From Sutcliffiella cohnii (GTDB lineage: Bacteria; Bacillota; Bacilli; Bacillales; Bacillaceae_I): 64,000 nt of DNA. A model generated the notes under the pieces. The model ran no database searches. It saw only the letters and a list, made by a program, of their open reading frames with translations, and was not told where the DNA came from. Of the stretch, positions 9,669 through 18,556 are shown piece by piece. Made by a program: the position numbers and the translations under genes. Each line of letters begins with the position of its first letter. Position 1 is the first letter of the stretch. The DNA lies in contig NZ_CP018866.1 of assembly GCF_002250055.1 (NCBI RefSeq), forward strand, positions 1,356,501 through 1,420,500, in the 5' to 3' direction.

Positions 9669-10289
9669 TTAGTAGGCAATACCTACACGAGATTTAATAT
9701 AATCGCTTGATTCAATCTGGTTATATGTAAATTCAGCTGTATCCGGTACAGAAATTTCAGCCCCGTTCTCCGGTAAATAATTGCGTTCTACACGATATTC
9801 ACCTATTTTTTCTCCGTCCGGTAAATACGTAGGACAAACAATGGTCCAGTCGAGTGTTGACTCTTTAAGGATATCGTAAACTTTATGATGTTCTTCTGCT
9901 GCACGGGTTGACTTACGCTTTGATTCACTTGATAGATAACGAAGAGTATTAGGGGTAGTTCTACTTTGAAGGATACCTGCAGTTCCAACAGTTATAATGC
10001 GTTTAATCCCTTCGTTTTCCATTGTCTCGATAATTAGAGGCATGCTTTCTGATAGAGTGTCGGTGCCATCCGTATTTAGTGCACTAATAACTACATCAAT
10101 TCCATGCATTACCCGTACGATATCATCTTTATTTAACACATTCCCTTGAATGATCGTTAAATTATCATTGTTTATTTGTATTTTTTCGGGGGTGCGAACT
10201 AATACAGTAACACGATGATTGTCTTGAAGAGCATATGTAACTATTAAACTTCCAACTCGCCCTGTTGCACCTAAAACTAAAATATTCAA
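9669..10289 (-). CDS. NAD(P)H-binding (NmrA/YwnB-like) atypical SDR protein
   Basis: A 206-residue single-domain Rossmann protein. The N-terminal MNILVLGATGRVGSLIV contains the GxxGxxG dinucleotide motif, followed by VLVRTPEK and later STLDWTIVCPTYL, typical of atypical short-chain dehydrogenases of the NAD(P)H-binding/NmrA-like group (YwnB/YwnB-like in Bacillus). It starts with TTG at 10289, supported by AAAGGAGG 8 bases upstream. It may be co-transcribed with the two minus-strand genes upstream of it (gaps of 51 and 34 bases). Substrate unknown. Confidence 0.8.
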   Translation of the reverse strand: MNILVLGATGRVGSLIVTYALQDNHRVTVLVRTPEKIQINNDNLTIIQGNVLNKDDIVRVMHGIDVVISALNTDGTDTLSESMPLIIETMENEGIKRIITVGTAGILQSRTTPNTLRYLSSESKRKSTRAAEEHHKVYDILKESTLDWTIVCPTYLPDGEKIGEYRVERNYLPENGAEISVPDTAEFTYNQIESSDYIKSRVGIAY

Positions 10290-10340
10290 GAGGGAACCTC
10301 CTTTAGCAAATATTAATATTTTTCTGTAAAAGTAGCAGAT

Positions 10341-10607
10341 TTACCTATTTCTTCTTTCCAACACTCCGGGTTTCACTTTAGCCCATCTCACATACATTCC
10401 GTGCCCCTCATAACCGTTGTGGCTAATTGTGTAACCACCATCCTGTGCTTCATAAAACCTTTGCCCTGTTTCTAAGCTACGTGTAACCCACCCTTGATTA
10501 CATATCATATTTTCTACACAATACCTTTGTGCTTCTGCCATATTCTTAAACACCTTACGTGGTTTATCTTGCCTACTAAACAAAACGATTGCTTTAACTT
10601 TCTCCAT
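10341..10607 (-). CDS. Small conserved-looking hypothetical protein
   Basis: An 88-residue soluble protein (MEKVKAIVLFSRQDKPRKVF...). An in-frame longer version is possible, but AAAGGAG lies 7 bases before the ATG at 10607, which is preferred. It is rich in aromatic residues in the C-terminal half (GGYTISHNGYEGHGMYVRW). No family recognised. It sits between the VOC gene and the NAD(P)-binding gene on the same strand. Confidence 0.6.
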   Translation of the reverse strand: MEKVKAIVLFSRQDKPRKVFKNMAEAQRYCVENMICNQGWVTRSLETGQRFYEAQDGGYTISHNGYEGHGMYVRWAKVKPGVLERRNR

Positions 10608-10641
10608 AATATTTCTCCTTTTGTTCTTAATGGTCTTAAGG

Positions 10642-11064
10642 TTACTCAATTGTATCCCATTGAGGATTCCAAACTACTTCCCATAAGTGACCATCTGGGT
10701 CTTGAAAGTGACCAGAATATCCACCCCAGAAAGTGTCGTGTGCGGGATCAGTTATAGTTGCTCCTGCCTGTTTTGCTTGTTCCATTATATCGTCAACTTC
10801 GGCTTTACTATTAACATTGTGACCTAAAGTAAATTCGGTAGTGCTTGGTGCAGATAAGGTAACTTTTGCTTCATGAGCAATATCTTTTCGATTCCAAATG
10901 GCAAGTTTTAATCCAGGTTGTAACTCGAAAAAAGCAACTGCGCCATTTTCAAATTCTTCACCGACTATGCCATTTGTGGGAAGGCCAAGACCATCACGAT
11001 AGAAAACCAAAGATTTTTCTAAATTATCTACACCTAAAGTAATTACAGTAACTCGGGGCTTCAT
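10642..11064 (-). CDS. VOC-superfamily (glyoxalase/bleomycin-resistance-like) protein
   Basis: A 140-residue protein with paired beta-alpha-beta-beta-beta modules: VTVITLGVDNLEKSLVFYRDGLG at the start, then FEL and GYSGHFQDPDGHLWEVVWNP at the end, the classic C-terminal VOC motif with the metal-ligand Glu. AGGAG lies 9 bases before the ATG at 11064; the ATG at 11073 would abut it, so 11064 is chosen. Members of this family range from isomerases to drug-binding proteins; no specific reaction is assigned. Confidence 0.85.
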   Translation of the reverse strand: MKPRVTVITLGVDNLEKSLVFYRDGLGLPTNGIVGEEFENGAVAFFELQPGLKLAIWNRKDIAHEAKVTLSAPSTTEFTLGHNVNSKAEVDDIMEQAKQAGATITDPAHDTFWGGYSGHFQDPDGHLWEVVWNPQWDTIE

Positions 11065-11360
11065 AAATGGCATCTCCTAAACTATATTGTTTAAGTTAAT
11101 TATAACAACAATTAGTTATTAGGAAAAAATATATTTGATAAAGAGTACAACGTTTTTGAGATGGATTTGCGTGCACGCATATATTTGTAGCATTACTAAA
11201 AGTGTGTGCTTGACGATCCTGTCCAATTGTAATAGGAAATTTCTTTGGATAAAAATAACGACTAATCAAAATACTATACATTGGAGAATACATACATGGG
11301 GTGTGACGCATCATAAAAGCGTAACGGATAGTAGATGTAAATAAAAAGGAGGTAAGAAAT

Positions 11361-11861
11361 ATGAAGAAAGTGAAGTTGATTATGGGTTTATTAGTTGTAT
11401 TAATGGTAATGTCCTTATCTACTAGTGCATTAGGAGCTGAGAATCCTGCACCTACGAAAGACATTGTTGATACAGCATTAGAAGCAGGTGAGTTTAAAAC
11501 ATTAGCAGCAGCTTTAGAAAAGGCTGGATTAGTGAACGCGCTAAAAGGTGATGGTCCTTTTACCGTTTTCGCACCGACTGATGCGGCTTTTGAAAAACTG
11601 CTAAAAGAATTAAACGTAACACCTGAGCAATTATTAGAAAGAGAAGACCTAGCAACAATTCTTCAATACCATGTAGTACCTGGTAAAGTCATGTCACGTG
11701 ATTTAAAAGAAGGAATGAAGGCAAAAACACTTGCTACTAAAGAAGTAACTTTCTCTCTTAATCCAGCACGTGTAAATAATGCCAACATTGTGAAACCGGA
11801 TATTCAGGCTTCGAACGGTGTTATACATGTCATTGATACGGTTTTAATACCTGCAAATTAA
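11361..11861 (+). CDS. Secreted fasciclin-domain (FAS1) protein
   Basis: A 166-residue protein. Residues 1-26 form a signal peptide ([19 protein letters not shown], cut near ALG-AE). The rest is one FAS1 domain with the H1 region [17 protein letters not shown], the YH motif ([10 protein letters not shown]) and the final [15 protein letters not shown]1 proteins act in adhesion and surface association. An AAAGGAGG site precedes the ATG. Single-gene unit with its own terminator. Confidence 0.92.
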   Translation: MKKVKLIMGLLVVLMVMSLSTSALGAENPAPTKDIVDTALEAGEFKTLAAALEKAGLVNALKGDGPFTVFAPTDAAFEKLLKELNVTPEQLLEREDLATILQYHVVPGKVMSRDLKEGMKAKTLATKEVTFSLNPARVNNANIVKPDIQASNGVIHVIDTVLIPAN

Positions 11862-11868
11862 TCGATAT

Positions 11869-11910
11869 AAAGACTGAGTTCGTACTTATGGTACAGTTCA
11901 GTCTTTTCTT
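11869..11910 (+). terminator. Intrinsic terminator of the fasciclin gene
   Basis: AAAGACTGA (11869-11877) pairs with TCAGTCTTT (11898-11906), followed by TCTTTC. Confidence 0.8.
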
Positions 11911-12000
11911 TCTTAAAGTGGTAAATACTATTGTTTGCACTCATTTAGAGATTATACATCATGAAGCAAGAAAGATGATTTGCATATATTCTTACTTAAA

Positions 12001-12042
12001 TTCCAAAAAATGTGTGGACGAGGGACCGGTCCCTCTGTCCCA
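12001..12042 (+). repeat. Dispersed short repeat, copy 1
   Basis: Contains TGTGTGGACGAGGGACCGGT followed by CCCTCTGTCCCA, closely matching copies at 27791-27835 and 37430-37475. It lies downstream of a gene end, like the other copies. Confidence 0.75.
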
Positions 12043-12128
12043 AACTGTTTCTTTTTTCCTAATTTTATAATAATAGGTTGAATTTTTGTTTTTATTGTAT
12101 TAATATAATAAAGCAACTTAATATGACA

Positions 12129-12295
12129 CTCTTATCGAGAGCAGGCAGAGGGATTTGGCCCGATGAAGCCCGGCAACCGGTCGTAATACCATTGTGAGAT
12201 GGGGCAACTAACAATTATGTTAGTAGCCTAGGATTTTCCATTGTGACACGGTGCTAATTCCAACAGAAAGATACTATTTTTCTGAGAGATAAGAG
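12129..12295 (+). promoter_or_regulatory. SAM-I (S-box) riboswitch aptamer
   Basis: The S-box consensus is clear: P1 arms CTCTTATC (12129-12136) and GATAAGAG (12288-12295), then GAGAGCAGGCAGAGGGA, GGCCCGATGAAGCCCGGCAA and the distal CACGGTGCTAATTCCAACAG. A TATAAT lies at 12104-12109. The P1 3' arm overlaps AAGAGGTAC (12291-12299), which can instead pair with GTGCCTCTT (12316-12324) as an antiterminator. SAM binding should therefore let the downstream terminator form and switch the gene off. Confidence 0.95.
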
Positions 12296-12317
12296 GTACG
12301 GACTTTTACATAAATGT

Positions 12318-12355
12318 GCCTCTTTTCTATTGCTTAGAAAAGGGGCTTTTTGTTT
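12318..12355 (+). terminator. Riboswitch-controlled terminator
   Basis: GCCTCTTTTCT (12318-12328) pairs with AGAAAAGGGGC (12336-12346), followed by TTTTTGTTT. Its 5' arm is shared with the antiterminator. Confidence 0.85.
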
Positions 12356-12494
12356 GGAACAGGTCGGTAAATAAGTAGGTGTCTGTTACTAATAAACCAA
12401 GTAAACATATCGTTTTACTTATTAAGAGGAGGGGATTCGTTAAACTTATTTTTTGAAATCATCTTAATGAGGAGAACAGAAGGAGGATTTTTAC

Positions 12495-14114
12495 ATGAAT
12501 ACAAAAAAGGTTTTATTAGGTATTGCAAGTTTAGTAGTTGCTATTAGTTTATTTTTAACAGGATGTGCTACTGGAACAGTAAATGAGCTTACCCAAAATG
12601 TGAGTGGGGACCCTGTTAATGGTGGAGATTTCATTATCGGAAGCACCGGTTCACCTACTATTTTTAATTCCTTATATTCCGTTGATACAACAAGTAGTGC
12701 TATTCAGGGGTTTCTTTTTAACGGATTAGTAAAAACAAATACTAGTTTAGAGTTTGAAGGAGACTTAGCAGAGGACTGGGCTGTTTCAGAAGATGGCTTA
12801 ACTTGGACCTTTCACTTGAAAGAAGGGGTGAAATTTCATGACGGTGAAGAATTAACCGCTGAAGATGTTGTATTTACATATAGCATTCCACTACATGACG
12901 ATTACGCAGGTGCGCGTGCATCTGACTTTGAACAAATTAAGGACATACAGGCTGTTGATCCGTATACAGTACAAATTACACTAACAGAAAAATATGCACC
13001 ATTTTTATCAACGATGAGTTATCACATTTTACCGAAACATATTTTAGAAGATGTGCCGATTGGCGATTTGGCGGAACATCCATTTAACACGAAAGAGCCG
13101 ATTGGAACTGGTCCATTCACGTTTGTTGAATGGAAAGATGGAGAGTACATAAAAGTCGAAGCAAATGAAGACTATTTCGACGGTCGCCCTAATTTTGATT
13201 CTATCGTTTACAAAATTGTTCCAGATGCGAACTCGTTAATGGTTCAACTGCAAACAGGAGATATTCATCACATTGCTGTTCAATCAGAAGATCTTATGCT
13301 TGCTCAAGATTTAGAAGCACAAGGACTCATTCAGTTGCAATCTGGCCTTGGATTATCGTACACGTATATCGGATGGAATCAAAAAAATCCATTATTCCAA
13401 GATAAAAAAGTACGCCAAGCATTAACGCACGCTTTAAATAGAGAAGTAATTGTAGAAAGTGTGTTAGAAGGTGATGGTCAGCTTGCGAATTCTACAGCAA
13501 GTCCAGTTAGTTGGTCTTACACAGAAGATGTACCTGTATTTGATTACGACCTAGAAGCAGCTAAAGCTTTATTGGCAGAAGCGGGTTGGGAAGATACAGA
13601 TGGAGATGGCATTCTTGATAAAGATGGAGAGAAATTCAAATTCACATTAAATGTGAACCAAGGTAATAAAGCCCGTGAACAAATCGCGGTAATTGCGCAA
13701 GAACAATTAAAAGAGGTTGGTATTGAAGTCAACATAAAAGTGCTAGAGTGGAGTGCGTTTGTTAGTGCAAATATGGCACATGAGTACGATGCATGTATTA
13801 ATGGATGGAGTTTAGGGGTAGACCCAGATCAAACGGATTACTTTCACTCGAAGCATAGAGAACAAGGGTTAAATTATACGCAACACAGTAATCCAGAGGT
13901 TGATCAATTACTAGAGGAAAATGTAAAAATCCTAGACGATGAAAAAAGATTGGAAGTTTTACACGAACTATACCAACAAATCTCGGAAGACCAACCGTAT
14001 ACATTTTTATACTATCCAAACGTACATTATGCATTACCAATAAACTTAGGTGGATTTGAATTTCATCCAAGTAACGGTTTTTATAACATAAAAAACTGGT
14101 GGTTGGCGGAGTAA
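12495..14114 (+). CDS. Oligopeptide-type ABC transporter substrate-binding lipoprotein
   Basis: A 539-residue lipoprotein: hydrophobic N-terminus ending in LFLTGCATG, with Cys at the lipobox. The mature part is an SBP_bac_5 (OppA/DppE/NikA-like) protein, with the family signature region (DLAEDWAVSEDGLTWTFHLK, FHDGEELTAEDVVFTYS) at residues 80-125. It captures peptides or nickel/opine-like ligands outside the membrane. An AGGAGG site lies before the ATG. It is controlled by an S-box riboswitch, and no permease or ATPase gene adjoins it, so it must borrow a transporter encoded elsewhere. A methionine-containing peptide, methionine or another sulfur source is the logical ligand. Confidence 0.9.
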   Translation: MNTKKVLLGIASLVVAISLFLTGCATGTVNELTQNVSGDPVNGGDFIIGSTGSPTIFNSLYSVDTTSSAIQGFLFNGLVKTNTSLEFEGDLAEDWAVSEDGLTWTFHLKEGVKFHDGEELTAEDVVFTYSIPLHDDYAGARASDFEQIKDIQAVDPYTVQITLTEKYAPFLSTMSYHILPKHILEDVPIGDLAEHPFNTKEPIGTGPFTFVEWKDGEYIKVEANEDYFDGRPNFDSIVYKIVPDANSLMVQLQTGDIHHIAVQSEDLMLAQDLEAQGLIQLQSGLGLSYTYIGWNQKNPLFQDKKVRQALTHALNREVIVESVLEGDGQLANSTASPVSWSYTEDVPVFDYDLEAAKALLAEAGWEDTDGDGILDKDGEKFKFTLNVNQGNKAREQIAVIAQEQLKEVGIEVNIKVLEWSAFVSANMAHEYDACINGWSLGVDPDQTDYFHSKHREQGLNYTQHSNPEVDQLLEENVKILDDEKRLEVLHELYQQISEDQPYTFLYYPNVHYALPINLGGFEFHPSNGFYNIKNWWLAE

Positions 14115-14131
14115 TTTAGATTACACGTCTA

Positions 14132-14167
14132 AAAAAACAGGAGGCGAATGCTAGCCTCCTGTTTTTT
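14132..14167. terminator. Strong bidirectional terminator
   Basis: A-run, then CAGGAGGC, 8-base loop, GCCTCCTG and T-run. It serves the lipoprotein gene and the convergent minus-strand gene. Confidence 0.85.
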
Positions 14168-14179
14168 GTATAATCTTAT

Positions 14180-14530
14180 TTACCGTTCACAAGTAATAAC
14201 GAAAAACTCCCCTGTTCTCATCGAAACTGTTCGTGTCGGAGGACCACTTATTCTTTGACTACAGAATACATCAATCGTCGTTAATCCACAAAAAGCCCTA
14301 ACGTATTGGTTTCGTCCTAAATTGACGTCGGGTAATCTTCTCGTTGGCGCTCCTATAATAGGTAAGCAAAACACAACACCAATTTCTCCTGGGCGTAAAA
14401 TCTCTTCACTAGCTCTTGATGTCCTAGTTCTGCCTTCTTCATCCACGATCGTAATATAATGTCCAGGAGTGAGAGTAGAAAGACTATCTATTAAAGACTG
14501 TCTAATAGTATTGATGATATTTTCTTGCAT
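14180..14530 (-). CDS. Hypothetical 116-residue protein
   Basis: Starts at an ATG with a clear GGGAGG site 8 bases upstream. A helical N-terminus (MQENIINTIRQSLIDSL) leads into a beta-rich region with three Cys and many Arg/Thr (FCLPIIGAPTRRLPDV..., FCSQRISGPPTRTV). No transmembrane segment or known motif is visible. It forms a single-gene unit ending at the shared terminator. No function assigned. Confidence 0.55.
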   Translation of the reverse strand: MQENIINTIRQSLIDSLSTLTPGHYITIVDEEGRTRTSRASEEILRPGEIGVVFCLPIIGAPTRRLPDVNLGRNQYVRAFCGLTTIDVFCSQRISGPPTRTVSMRTGEFFVITCER

Positions 14531-14694
14531 ATTTTTTAACCTCCCTTATTTTCATAAGATAGAGTATGCATTTACTAGAGTGAATGATAGGGCATGGAAG
14601 TATGTTGGCATATAAATCAACATTTATCTATGAAAAAGTGAAGTAGATTAATAGTATGTAAAATTAAAACGCCAAGCAAAAAAGAAAACCAAAA

Positions 14695-14847
14695 CTAATA
14701 GTCTTGGTTAACAGCTTCACTTAAAAGAAGAATATCTTTATATATTTCATTCCTAATGCAAGGGTCAGGGCAACGATAATACTCATCAACTAGTTTAGTT
14801 AATTCGTATAGAATAATAGAATATACACCGTCTAGGCACTTTGTCAT
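14695..14847 (-). CDS. Small cysteine-containing protein (50 residues)
   Basis: An ATG at 14847 is preceded by AAAGGTGG; the frame of 50 codons ends in TAG. The sequence begins MTKCLDGVYSIILYELTKLV and continues with YYRCPDPCIRNEIYKD. Three Cys, two of them in a CPDPC cluster, and a helical, acidic character. The ribosome site and clean frame argue for a real small gene. Function unknown. Confidence 0.5.
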   Translation of the reverse strand: MTKCLDGVYSIILYELTKLVDEYYRCPDPCIRNEIYKDILLLSEAVNQDY

Positions 14848-15087
14848 GGTGACCACCTTTATTAAATAGTACGAAAGTAATTATATCTAAAAAAATAGAA
14901 ATGTCATAGTATGTGTGACTAATTTTTTTGTCGCTTCATTTACTTCCAGACAATTTTCATGAGCTAATCGTTATCAATGATCGGCGATACCCGGTAGAAG
15001 GGGTAGTAGCTAAGCAGCAACTTGCTATGTTCCATAAACTAGATCATTTGTTAATTCTATTATTTTTATAAAATACTAAAATTATAT
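14848..15087. other. Spacer with possible decayed gene end
   Basis: No start codon with a ribosome site was found. A plus-strand frame from 14919 to a stop at 15069-15071 reads HELIVINDRRYPVEGVVAKQ and continues plausibly, so it may be a remnant of a gene's 3' end; this is weak. Confidence 0.25.
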
Positions 15088-15116
15088 TTGCAAAGTAATG
15101 CTAATGATAGTAATAT
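15088..15116 (+). promoter_or_regulatory. SigA-type promoter of the glycine-riboswitch unit
   Basis: TTGCAA (15088-15093), 17-base spacer, TAATAT (15111-15116), about 35 bases before the aptamer. Confidence 0.6.
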
Positions 15117-15149
15117 TCTTTCATATAAAAAAATAAGCGGATGAAAGTT

Positions 15150-15335
15150 ATGGGAGAGAGCAATCGAAGCCACCGAAGGAGCAAGTTTCAAAAAATACCC
15201 TTGAAACCAATCTCTCAGGTAGAAGGACCACAACTGGACGCGCCTCTGGAGAGCGTGTAAGAAGTACACCACCAAAGGGGAAAGCTTTATTGTTTTATCA
15301 ATAAAGTCAAACTTTCAGGTATAAGGACAGAGCAG
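15150..15335 (+). promoter_or_regulatory. Tandem glycine riboswitch (gcvT type)
   Basis: Two aptamers in series. The first has GGGAGAGAGC, CGAAGCCACCGAAGGAGCAAG and CTCTCAGGTAGAAGGACCA. The second has GGACGCGCCTCTGGAGAGCG, CACCACCAAAGGGGAAAGC and ACTTTCAGGTATAAGGACAG. The 3' end of aptamer 2 (AAGGACAG, 15323-15330) is also the 5' arm of a terminator, so glycine binding should prevent termination (ON switch). Confidence 0.93.
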
Positions 15336-15369
15336 GGTGAAGTTACAAGGCATCTTACTGTCCTTTTTT
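15323..15369 (+). terminator. Riboswitch-controlled terminator
   Basis: AAGGACAG (15323-15330) pairs with CTGTCCTT (15358-15365), followed by a T-run. It competes with folding of the second glycine aptamer. Confidence 0.75.
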
Positions 15370-15397
15370 GCTTGTACAAAAAAGGAGAGAATATTGT

Positions 15398-16873
15398 ATG
15401 TTGGAACAACTAATGAAAAACCTCAATGATGTATTATGGGGTGCGCCGTTGATCATCTTTTGTGTGGCTGTAGGAGTGTATTTTACAGTTCGTAGTAATT
15501 TCCTACAAATTCGTCACGTGAAAGAAATGGGAAAACTATTATTTAACGGAAAAAGCTCAGCTGAAGGAGTATCTTCCTTCCAGGCATTATCTTTAGCATT
15601 ATCAGCCCGTATTGGGGTTGGTAACATTTCAGGAACTGCAATGGCGATTTTCTACGGAGGTCCAGGAGCAGTTTTCTGGATGTGGGTCATTGCCTTTGTC
15701 GGTGCAGCGTCCGCGTTCGTCGAGTCAACGCTAGCGCAAATTTATAAAGAAAAAAAAGACGGAGAATACCGTGGAGGTCCTGCTTATTATATTGAAAAAG
15801 GTCTAGGTTGGAAATGGTATGCTGTTATTTTTTCCATCGCAAGTTTAATCGCGATGGCCATCCTGATGCCTGGGGTGCAATCGAACTCGATCGGGATTGC
15901 GATTGACAATGCCTTTTCGATTGATAAGAAGGTTACTGGGATTGTTCTCATTATTATATTAGGTTTAATTATATTCGGTGGAATTAAACGTATCGCGAAT
16001 GTTACCCAAGTTGTCATTCCGTTTATGGGGATGGGGTATATATTAGTCACACTTTCTATTATTATCGTTAACATAAGCAAGGTTCCAGAAGTGTTTTCCT
16101 TAATCTTTTCAAGTGCCTTCGGTGCTGATACGATATTCGGCGGAATTATCGGTTCTGCGATTGCATGGGGAGTAAAACGTGGTCTTTATGCGAGCGAAGC
16201 CGGGCAAGGAACAGGTGCTCACACAGCAGCTGCTGCGGAAGTTTCTCACCCTGTTAAACAAGGACTGGTACAAGCTTTTTCTATTTATATCGGAATCTTC
16301 CTAGTTTGTACATCCACCGCTTTGATGATTTTATTCACAGGCGCATACAACACGATGGACGAAGGAACGGGAGAATATGTTGTACAAAACATTACTGGCG
16401 TAGAAGAAGGGACAGGCTACACGCAAGTAGCAGTAGAATCTGTCTTCCCTACATTCGGTTCACCATTTATCGCAATCGCACTATTTTTCTTCGCCTTCAC
16501 TACGATTATGGCGTATTACTATATAGCGGAAACGAATCTTGCCTATCTTGTTAATCAAAGATTTAGCAAAATCGCGTCTACCATTTTAAAACTAGTCCTT
16601 CTTGCCGCGACTTATTACGGTACTGTAAAAGAATCAGGTTTAGCTTGGACACTCGGGGATATCGGTCTTGGAATAATGGTATGGCTCAACTTAATCGCCA
16701 TTCTATTGCTATCTAAACCAGCTTTACTAGCGTTAAAAGACTATGAAAGACAGAAAAAACAAGGCCTTGACCCAACCTTTAATTCTACGAAACTAGGAAT
16801 TAAAAACGCAGACTTTTGGGCTGATGGGTATGAACAAACTGAGGATAAAAAAGAAGAACAGAAAGTATCATAA
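15398..16873 (+). CDS. Sodium:alanine/glycine symporter (AGCS family)
   Basis: A 491-residue membrane protein with about 11 helices. Family hallmarks: GVGNISGTAMAIFYGGPGAVFW and GGPAYYIEKGLG in the first half, then WGVKRGLYASEAGQGTGAHT in the centre. These are typical of Na+-coupled alanine/glycine symporters (AlsT/DagA relatives). A longer frame exists, but AAAGGAGAG precedes the ATG at 15398. Control by a tandem glycine riboswitch points to glycine as the substrate, either taken up or exported. A terminator follows directly. Confidence 0.92.
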   Translation: MLEQLMKNLNDVLWGAPLIIFCVAVGVYFTVRSNFLQIRHVKEMGKLLFNGKSSAEGVSSFQALSLALSARIGVGNISGTAMAIFYGGPGAVFWMWVIAFVGAASAFVESTLAQIYKEKKDGEYRGGPAYYIEKGLGWKWYAVIFSIASLIAMAILMPGVQSNSIGIAIDNAFSIDKKVTGIVLIIILGLIIFGGIKRIANVTQVVIPFMGMGYILVTLSIIIVNISKVPEVFSLIFSSAFGADTIFGGIIGSAIAWGVKRGLYASEAGQGTGAHTAAAAEVSHPVKQGLVQAFSIYIGIFLVCTSTALMILFTGAYNTMDEGTGEYVVQNITGVEEGTGYTQVAVESVFPTFGSPFIAIALFFFAFTTIMAYYYIAETNLAYLVNQRFSKIASTILKLVLLAATYYGTVKESGLAWTLGDIGLGIMVWLNLIAILLLSKPALLALKDYERQKKQGLDPTFNSTKLGIKNADFWADGYEQTEDKKEEQKVS

Positions 16874-16880
16874 TAGAAGA

Positions 16881-16910
16881 AAGCCGCCCTGTGGTTAATG
16901 GGGCGGTTTT
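16881..16910 (+). terminator. Intrinsic terminator of the AGCS gene
   Basis: AAGCCGCCC with GGGCGGTTT-type arm (16881-16889 and 16901-16909), then T-rich sequence. Confidence 0.75.
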
Positions 16911-17064
16911 CATTTAACTTTAAGCTTATTATTAAAAAAGGTGTTGTTCAGGCCTCTAGCATAAAAAGTAACCCCTACCTATTTAAAGTTTCCTGTTTTC
17001 GTGTTCATAAATTATTAATGATAAAAACATCCCCTTTGGTGAAACTATTAATAGGTGATTTGGG

Positions 17065-18378
17065 ATGGAAACTAAAAAAAACTATTATATTCCAGTTGTT
17101 AGGAAGTTCTGGTATTGCCATGTATTCGCTTTTTTGTGGTTCTTATTTTCGGTTTTTATTTCTTTACCTTGGATAAAAGAATTAGGACAAGTAATTGGAA
17201 TAATTCCTTCGATTATAATAATCGCTGGAATTGCCTATTTACCTGGATATTTAAATGCATTTTTGGTATTTAGTCTTTTCTTTGATAATCAACCAAAATT
17301 TAAGGTACACGATCCAACAGAGCCCGTTTCCATTTTTATTTCCTGTAAAAATGAGGAAAAGGGAATTAGTGATACCATACGTCATATTGCTAAACAAGAT
17401 TATAAAGGAGATATGAACATTATTGTAATTGATAATGCATCGACAGACCTAACTAGTAGTGTGGCATTAAAAGCGGGTCAGGAATATAATCTTGATTTAA
17501 AGGTTATATATGAAGAAAAACCGGGTAAAAATTTTGCCCTTAACCGAGCATTAGCCATGGTTGATACCCCTTTAATTATTACTCTTGATGCAGACACTAT
17601 CTTAACGAAACCAGCTGTTCGGTTACTAGTAAGTAGATTATTATCAGCTCCAAACGAAATTTGCGCTGTTGCAGGTTCTGTACTTGTTCGAAATAGTCGT
17701 AAAAATTTTTGGACTAGAATTCAGGAATGGGATTATTTTTTAGGTATTGCTTCAATAAAAAGACTACAAGGATTTTACCAAGGAACATTAGTAGCCCAAG
17801 GAGCATTTAGTTTGTATAAAAGGGAAGCCCTTGAAAAACTCGGAGGTTGGGATGATGCAATAGGGGAAGATATCGTGCTAACGTGGCAGATGTTACAAAT
17901 TAATTGTAAAGTATATTTTGAGCCTCTTGCAGTTGCATTTACAGATGTTCCTGAAACATTAGTTCATTTCGTAAGACAAAGAAGTAGATGGGCAAGAGGA
18001 ATGATAGAAGCTTTTAAAAGAGTAAAACCTTGGAATCAACCCTCTATATTCACAAAGTACCTTACCGGAACAAATCTTATTTTCCCTTACTTAGATGTTG
18101 TATACACCTTTGTTTGGATTCCAGGGCTGATATTGGCCATTTTTGGCTATTACTATATCGTTGGTGCGACGATACTTTTTGTTTTACCGTTAGCACTATT
18201 AACGAACTATACAATGTATCATTATCAACGAAAAGTATTTGATAGGTTAGGGTTAAAGATTAGAAAAAATATATTTGGTTTCTTTGCGTATGTATTAACG
18301 TATCAAATGTTTATGTCCCCCATATCAGTTTTGGGATATGCACAAGAATTTTTGCAGTTAAAAAGAGTTTGGAAATAA
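17065..18378 (+). CDS. Membrane glycosyltransferase family 2 (IcaA/cellulose-synthase-like)
   Basis: A 437-residue processive-type GT2. Two N-terminal hydrophobic segments, then the catalytic domain (about residues 85-320) with VSIFISCKNEEKGI, VIDNASTD, the DAD motif (TLDADTIL), GAFSLYK...GGWDDAIGEDIVLTW (ED base) and RQRSRW (QxxRW). Three to four C-terminal helices follow. Such enzymes make beta-linked polysaccharide or glycolipid chains at the membrane. No other polysaccharide genes adjoin it, so the product is unknown. A weak AGGTGA site precedes the ATG. Confidence 0.88.
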   Translation: METKKNYYIPVVRKFWYCHVFAFLWFLFSVFISLPWIKELGQVIGIIPSIIIIAGIAYLPGYLNAFLVFSLFFDNQPKFKVHDPTEPVSIFISCKNEEKGISDTIRHIAKQDYKGDMNIIVIDNASTDLTSSVALKAGQEYNLDLKVIYEEKPGKNFALNRALAMVDTPLIITLDADTILTKPAVRLLVSRLLSAPNEICAVAGSVLVRNSRKNFWTRIQEWDYFLGIASIKRLQGFYQGTLVAQGAFSLYKREALEKLGGWDDAIGEDIVLTWQMLQINCKVYFEPLAVAFTDVPETLVHFVRQRSRWARGMIEAFKRVKPWNQPSIFTKYLTGTNLIFPYLDVVYTFVWIPGLILAIFGYYYIVGATILFVLPLALLTNYTMYHYQRKVFDRLGLKIRKNIFGFFAYVLTYQMFMSPISVLGYAQEFLQLKRVWK

Positions 18379-18406
18379 GTTTATGATTCATGAAGTTAGG
18401 TGTATT

Positions 18407-18461
18407 AGAGATTATGGATTAACCGAAACAGGCTATAATGGCCTTTTCTTCCATAGTCTCT
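18407..18461 (+). terminator. Long-arm hairpin after the GT2 gene
   Basis: AGAGATTATGG (18407-18417) pairs with CCATAGTCTCT (18451-18461). The loop contains AGGC...GGCCTTTTCTT, a small hairpin with a T-rich tail. Probable terminator, non-standard shape. Confidence 0.45.
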
Positions 18462-18556
18462 ACAAGTTACTCTCCTTCGATTAATAGTGACAGACATTAC
18501 TTTTTCTTGTTAAACTGATAGTAGTAAAGGTACATTCAGTCGAAGGAGATATGCAG

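Noticed and set aside
11888..12070. 60-codon plus-strand frame after the fasciclin gene
   Set aside because: Starts inside the fasciclin terminator and runs through the dispersed repeat; no ribosome site.
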